Positions 58,639 through 64,000 of a stretch of DNA of 64,000 nt are shown here, piece after piece. The DNA is from Syncephalastrum monosporum B8922 (lineage: Eukaryota > Mucoromycota > Mucoromycetes > Mucorales > Syncephalastraceae). The position numbers were made by a program, and so were the translations under genes. Under the pieces are notes generated by a model, which saw only the letters and a program-made list of their open reading frames with translations, searched no databases and was not told where the DNA came from. The stretch covers positions 1 to 64,000 of the forward strand of contig JNEN01001211.1 in the NCBI GenBank assembly GCA_000697355.1, in the 5' to 3' direction. The stretch's first letter is position 1. Every line of letters begins with the position of its first letter.

Positions 58639-61600
58639 ATGTCTGACCCTCAGGCCTCTGCCATAGAGGAAGAAGTCGCATTCTTCGGCAATCAAGGTCG
58701 GCTGCTTGCAGAATCTCGGTTGATCCTTGCTCATGTCTACTCTTTAGGATGCACCTTGGACCACGTCTTGTCATTTATGCAACAGGACCCCGATCGAAAC
58801 ATCCGAGACGAGTCAAGTACAGTTCAACTGGACGAAAAGCAACGATTGTGGAAGATTGTGAAAGGCATTCGCTCAATGCTATATGAGCCGCAGGTATAAG
58901 ACGGCTACAATCGTAGAATGAACGACGTACCTAAACCACCTAGCAGAACCCAGGCGCTTCGTCGTCGATCCACCTGCACAAGATTACTTGGGAGCGTTTT
59001 CGGAGAACATGCGACGCTAGCGGTCGACTGATCATGGAGGAAAAAGCGAGACAAGCTGTTATTATGCGAGGCATCAAGGTAATGGAGCAAGTGTGGATCT
59101 GGCATGATAATTGACAGCAGAGGTAGCCTGGCAGCAATTTGACCAAAAATACCTTGCCTGTGCTGGAGAAGATAGCTGCATCAAAAGAGACGGGTATCAC
59201 CCAAGCCGCCCTCTCGGCGGACATGAACCTGGATACCCGCGCCGTGTTCTCATATGTAAAACGTCTTGAAGAAGTCGGTCTGGTGTATGTGTCCTCTCAT
59301 GTGCGAGAGAACTGTAGCTCACCTAGTACTGTAGGGTACGACGCCCCATTGTGGAGCGAGGCAAATACACGCGCATATGCCACCACATTCGGTTCAGCAA
59401 AGGTGAAACACAGCAAGCGGGTAACGATCAACAGAGCACCCGTCTCGTCGATGCCGATGGTGCAGTCCGTCACGATGCCGTCCAGGCGGCAGTGGTCAAC
59501 ACGCTGCGTCAAGCAGAAAACGCTACACTGCCAATGACAGAACTTCTGGCATCACTAGTAAGCATGTGCATACTGTTCTTTTTCAGCGACTCACGCATTC
59601 TCAGAGTTTCACGTCCAAGAAGCATATCAAATGGACACGTGGATTCCTCAAAAAGATGGAAGAGAACGGGCTTGTAACGCATTTCAAAGTTGTGGGAGAC
59701 TCGAGTAGGAAGCTCTGCATCAAGCTCCTCTCGCAAAACGGTATGTTTTAGTGGGTGAACAAGGAAGAGCAAGTTGACCAATGCAACGTAGCAAACTCTG
59801 CCAATGCTGAAAACACACTGCCAGTTAACCACAGCGATAGAAGAGCGCGGTCAGAACATGTGAGCGCCGAGGCGAGCGATACGACGCAGTCCTCCACACT
59901 GAACGACAAGAGAATCTCCAAACATGATATCACAACCAATAGACTTAAGAAGAAGCTGGATGAAAGGATATTGGATGAAATCAACAAGTCCAAGTCCGAT
60001 GGCGTTACTCGCAAGGTGTGTGTTCATCCGAGTAGCCGAAAGCGGTCTACTGACCTTTTGTAGGATCTGGAAGCACTGCTCCCCGATGCCAGCCCGTTCA
60101 CCCTGAGGAGTGTACTGAAGCGCATCCGTGAACGACACAATGATAAGGTGACGTGTGGGGTCGAATTCATGGGACGTGCCCGACAATATCGATACTTTGC
60201 CATGGAGTATACATCCAGTCCAAATATGCATCCATCTCAGCCGCCTGCTATATCCTCCACGGAAAACAGTATATGCGGCGATGACAGTGACCTAGGTCCA
60301 AATGCAACTGAACAGAACGGCCGTACTTCAGCCGTCGAGAAAAATCAAGATACCCCCCATACATTATCCAGCAAACGACCACGAGATCCCGAACCGACAG
60401 AGGATGTACACATCCCAAAGAGACAGACACTCCGAGCAGACGGATCGAACAGTCGCAAACGTGCATCCCCCGAAGATTGTATAGACAAAAGCGACGAAAA
60501 TCTCGTCAAACGTCAGCGCGGCGGCATGAAAGGCGCGAATTTAACAGCGGAGAAACGAAAAGAGGTCCTCAAAGAAATTGTGGCACGCGACAGGATCAGG
60601 CAGGCCGACAAGACACTCGCGGATGAGCTCGTCCGGGCCACAGGCGAGAGCGTCACTCTCAAGCGAAAGGCCGTACTCGATGTGGCTCACAAATTAGTAC
60701 GCGAGAAGGAGCTACGAGTGATGAACACGGTGCTGACCGGCATAGACGGCACGCTGGAGAACGTGGCTATCTTGGTCCACGCCGATGTGCAGGAGAACGA
60801 TGGATGCATTAAGCGGTTTATGGACCAGCTGCGAAGCGACCGGCTCATCAAGCCCCAACACAAGCAGCTACGACCGGTGCCGGTTATTCAAGCAAAAAAC
60901 GACGAGGCATGTTATCCCCCTACGGAGAAACAGTTGCAAGCCAAAGAGCTGGCACGTCAACGCCTCTATAACGCGCCAGGCCGTTACTGGTCCGAGGTCG
61001 CCATCCGCTATGGCTGGCTCAAATCCAAGTGGCGCCGGGCCAAGGTCTTGCACGAGTTTATCTTTAATCAGATGCTATCAGACGGCCCAGAGGATTGGAC
61101 ATTTAACGCCGGGAAAATGCTGGCATGCATGCCCTTCCGCGTCTATCGACAGCTGATCGGCATCTTTGTCTACGACGAGGTGATTGAAGATTTTCTCCAA
61201 TCCATGACAGACAACGAGGTCGCTATCTCCAAGTTGCCGGCGCATATTTGGTCAAGGATGGCCCCCAAACGGTACAAGATCCGCAACAATTATGTCAGTC
61301 ACCTCAACATCTTGGTCGCCCTCGAACTGCTCGCATCCGTGCCCGACAAGGAGAACACCTATCTGGTTCTCCGCACCGCTCCTGTCAAGAACTACAACTC
61401 GGTCGATCGCCCGGTCTTGAGGACGTATACCTTGTCCACCATGCGCGATGTGCACGACTTTTGGGACGATCTCGAATTTGACTGTACGTGCACGCATACC
61501 CGTGGTCCAGGCGAGGCACCGGTGCATGACTGTCTCCGTGCCATCTCTATGGCTGCCACATGGAACCCAGGATCGTTCGTGACAGCTGAGCAGCGACATC

Positions 61601-64000
61601 TGTTGGATGCTCATATTAGTGATGGCAAGGCCCCTGCTGAGGACACGCAGCTTGTCGCACACCTCTCTAAGCAAGTCCGCCTTTCGCAAAGTCGCATTAA
61701 GCGGTACTATGATGGTCTCGAATATATCCGGACACAGCAAAAGAAGCAGATGGTGCGCACGCGCAAGCAACTGCGGCGTGTGGCCGTCAGCCAACTGATT
61801 GAGGCTGCCCAAGCCCAACGCGCTGTACCAACCGCATCTACTGCGAGCCCACCGCCTTTTCCTTACACACGAGGCAAGATCACGGTGGCCCGCCAACGCC
61901 AACCCAAACCAACCTCACCGAGCTCTTATGCGCAGGGTAAGTCCTATATAAAGTTGGTGCTCTCTTTATTTAACATGTATTCTGTTCTTTCCAGTCAAAA
62001 CATCATGGTCAGACGACGAAGAATCTGCCCTGATTCACGCATATGCGATCATGTTGCATCGGGCCAAGAAAGACTATGCGCTGTTATACTGGAAACCTAT
62101 CCTTCAGGTGGTACGCCGTGGGAAAGACATTCATTCTTGCCGTAACAAGATATATACTCTGAAACAAAAACAGCCAGCACTGAAGAACGAATTGGAGCAG
62201 CTGCAAAAACAATGGAGCAAGATTTATGCCCTCGGTATTGCGAGCGGCGAGCTCGTGGATGAGCGGCCCTGGGACACAAAAGACTTTGATCTTGTCGGCC
62301 AGCTCCGATATTTTATTCTTGGTCTGCAAAAAGATGATATCAGGTAAGCGAAAGCCCCTTGTGGGTGTGCTAAAGACAGTGACTCATTGATTTCATTCAG
62401 TACGGATCTGGACTCGCTTCCTCAAGATATCCGATCTGCTTTAGACAAGCATGAGGTGATTCAGTACAGACCCCGGAAACGGAAGCCAATGCTGTATGAT
62501 ATGCCAGAGAGCTTGTCTACTGATGTGGAGGAGAATGGTCTTCCTTTGGTTTCCGTGGTGGTCAAGGTAAGATGTCAAAACGGCCTAGCATGCGTATTTT
62601 GCCTTACATAGAGCACATGTAGAGCATTTTAATGACGCCTGCGACCAAATATAACCCTCGCGATGCGCGCAACATCCTGCGTCGATATCCTGCGCACATG
62701 GTGGAAGAAGCGGCCGATGTGATGCGGCGCCAAGGGGTCATCACCAAACACAAGACGCGTGCAAGGCTCAATGTGCCGGGGCGTTTCATCCACATCGGCA
62801 AAAGGTAAGCTGATAGGCGTCATTTTCCTCCTTTGTATCTCATCTTCCCATTCAACTAGATTCCTGAGAATATTCCACCCGAAGATTTACAATCTAGCAT
62901 TCTACAAGGAAGCCACAGCTGCCATGGACAGGCTCCGGCAGGGTGATTATCCTTTGCAGACCGATATGCCGCTTTCACATCTTCTTGCGATGCTGCATGG
63001 CGTTTCGCAACGCACGACTGAGGTTCAACTCAGAAACAAGGAAAGTTTCCTTGCTGTACGCAAAATTATGCATCATCCCAAGCCAGCACAAGGTATGAAC
63101 GAGAATTGTAATTGTTGACTCTGTAAACCCTAACTGACTCTCTGCAGAGCTTCTATGTATGCACTATGTACTTCGTGGGCTTGATATCGCCTTTCATCGT
63201 GCATCCCAGCTCGAGTCACCGCGAATTGACCTCACGGTGGCACCTAGGTCGCCCGTGGGCGATACGAGACGTGATTTGTCTGAGAATATTTCCAAGGTGC
63301 TTGATGCCATCGACTCCTTTGGTGAGCGCGGAGCGACCTATGGCGAAGTCAAGGTAATAACTGAAATATGGACGATGTATATGCATGTCCTCACCTTAAC
63401 ATCTAGTTGAAAGCATGCGGCGATCAGGGCACGATGACATCCGATGCTGTCATGCAATGCATCCAGCGGTTGTTACACGAGGCGTCTCCAAAAGTCATTC
63501 GCACGGGGTTCCATGAAGAGCGTCTCGTGGCTGCAGCTCATGCAGGACGCTGGCACACGATGAGCGTGACGAACAAGGTTTATACCCCGGTCATGTGGCG
63601 CGACATACAAGGAGATCTGATCCCTGATGTGCTTCATGGTTGCGCGTGCAGTCTCCTCGATACAATCCTACAGAACCCTGGCATCGCGCGCAGCACACTC
63701 TACCAGCGCTATCAAGATTCTCTTTCCCACACGGAAGTGGTCTTGGCTCTTGAATACCTGATGGTAGAGTGCAAGGCGATCCGCGCACGTGTCTTTACCA
63801 CCAAGACCAGGCGCGTTTCATTATGGGGCAAGCGTCGCCGAGCCGCTCGTACACTTGGTAAGTGATCAAGAGGGAATAAAATCAAGCCGAAACGAGACCG
63901 GTCGCCTAATGGATTACCGTTTCTACTAGACGAAACCGAAGTAGACGAACACATGATGACACATTACTGGGCAGAACCAGACTTTTATTTGAAACTGTAA
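58639..64000 (+). CDS. TFC3: TFIIIC B-block-binding subunit (tau138/Tfc3 type)
   Basis: Fourteen exons (58639-58893, 58947-59078, 59127-59284, 59335-59557, 59605-59740, 59792-60015, 60064-61936, 61995-62343, 62401-62566, 62623-62804, 62860-63092, 63148-63353, 63407-63857, 63930-64000) give about 1552 residues. Successive winged-helix modules are visible (ITQAALSADMNLDTRAVFSYVKRLEEVGLV; FTSKKHIKWTRGFLKKMEENGLVTHF). A basic nuclear linker and a long central exon follow. Then comes a SANT-like segment (TSWSDDEESALIHAYAIM) and further helical blocks (MTPATKYNPRDARNILRRYP). This subunit recognises the B box of tRNA genes for RNA polymerase III. The stop codon is the last triplet of the window. The start may shift if a short upstream exon exists. 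Confidence 0.88.

Overview
The window looks like nuclear DNA of an early-diverging filamentous fungus, most likely Mucoromycota (order Mucorales). Nearly every gene is split by short GT-AG introns of about 45-100 bases. The proteins are typically fungal: GPI-anchored chitin deacetylase-like proteins, Ysc84/SYLF, Las1, Ett1, Tfc3 and F-box/leucine-rich-repeat paralogues. Intergenic DNA is AT-rich with many microsatellites. Two adjacent genes belong to hypothetical families I associate with Mucorales. All identifications come from reading the sequence; no database search was run. Exon joins were checked by codon phase: every gene given a full exon structure closes into one reading frame except LAS1 and the family-B gene.

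Layout. 1.2-3.6 kb (+): tail-anchored coiled-coil protein, possibly KASH-type. 4.5-6.7 kb (-): F-box/TPR protein. 8.7-10.3 kb (+): tyrosine aminotransferase-like enzyme. 10.7-12.6 kb (+): GPI-anchored chitin deacetylase. 12.9-13.6 kb (-): unrecognised protein. 14.2-15.4 kb (+): Lcp5/neuroguidin. 15.6-17.5 kb (-): cytosolic aspartyl-tRNA synthetase. 18.0-20.2 kb (+): DNA polymerase alpha subunit B. 21.5-22.5 kb (-): SYLF protein. 22.9-24.7 kb (-): protein kinase. 25.3-26.6 kb (-): Kae1/OSGEP. 26.8-28.6 kb (-): second F-box protein, paralogous to the first. 30.4-30.9 kb (+): small membrane protein with LPxY motifs. 31.3-32.1 kb (-): Gar1. 32.6-33.3 kb (+): Y14/RBM8A. 33.5-35.7 kb (-): myo-inositol transporter of HMIT type. 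36.2-39.9 kb (+): RNA polymerase I second-largest subunit.

40.6-43.3 kb is an accessory island. It holds two lineage-specific genes with possible PD-(D/E)XK motifs (one frame-disrupted), a decayed Ty3/gypsy pol fragment and an LTR-like segment. A related LTR-like segment lies in the opposite orientation at 49.5-49.75 kb, next to a 33-bp minisatellite. Between them are LAS1 (-, with an apparent one-base frameshift), ETT1 (+) and a LACTB2-like metallo-beta-lactamase (-). The right end carries ALADIN (+), a WKF-domain protein (+), a GATA + PHD-like protein (+), a CE4 deacetylase homologue that has lost its catalytic residues (+), and the large TFIIIC subunit Tfc3 (+), whose stop codon is the last triplet of the window.

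The genes are mostly unrelated housekeeping genes rather than a pathway cluster. Ribosome and RNA production is nevertheless over-represented: Lcp5, AspRS, Kae1, Gar1, Rpa135, Las1, Ett1 and Tfc3. The least ordinary items are the catalytically dead CE4 homologue, the 40-43 kb relic island, the GATA-PHD architecture, two GC-AG introns and the LAS1 frameshift. I found no tRNA, rRNA or CRISPR array.
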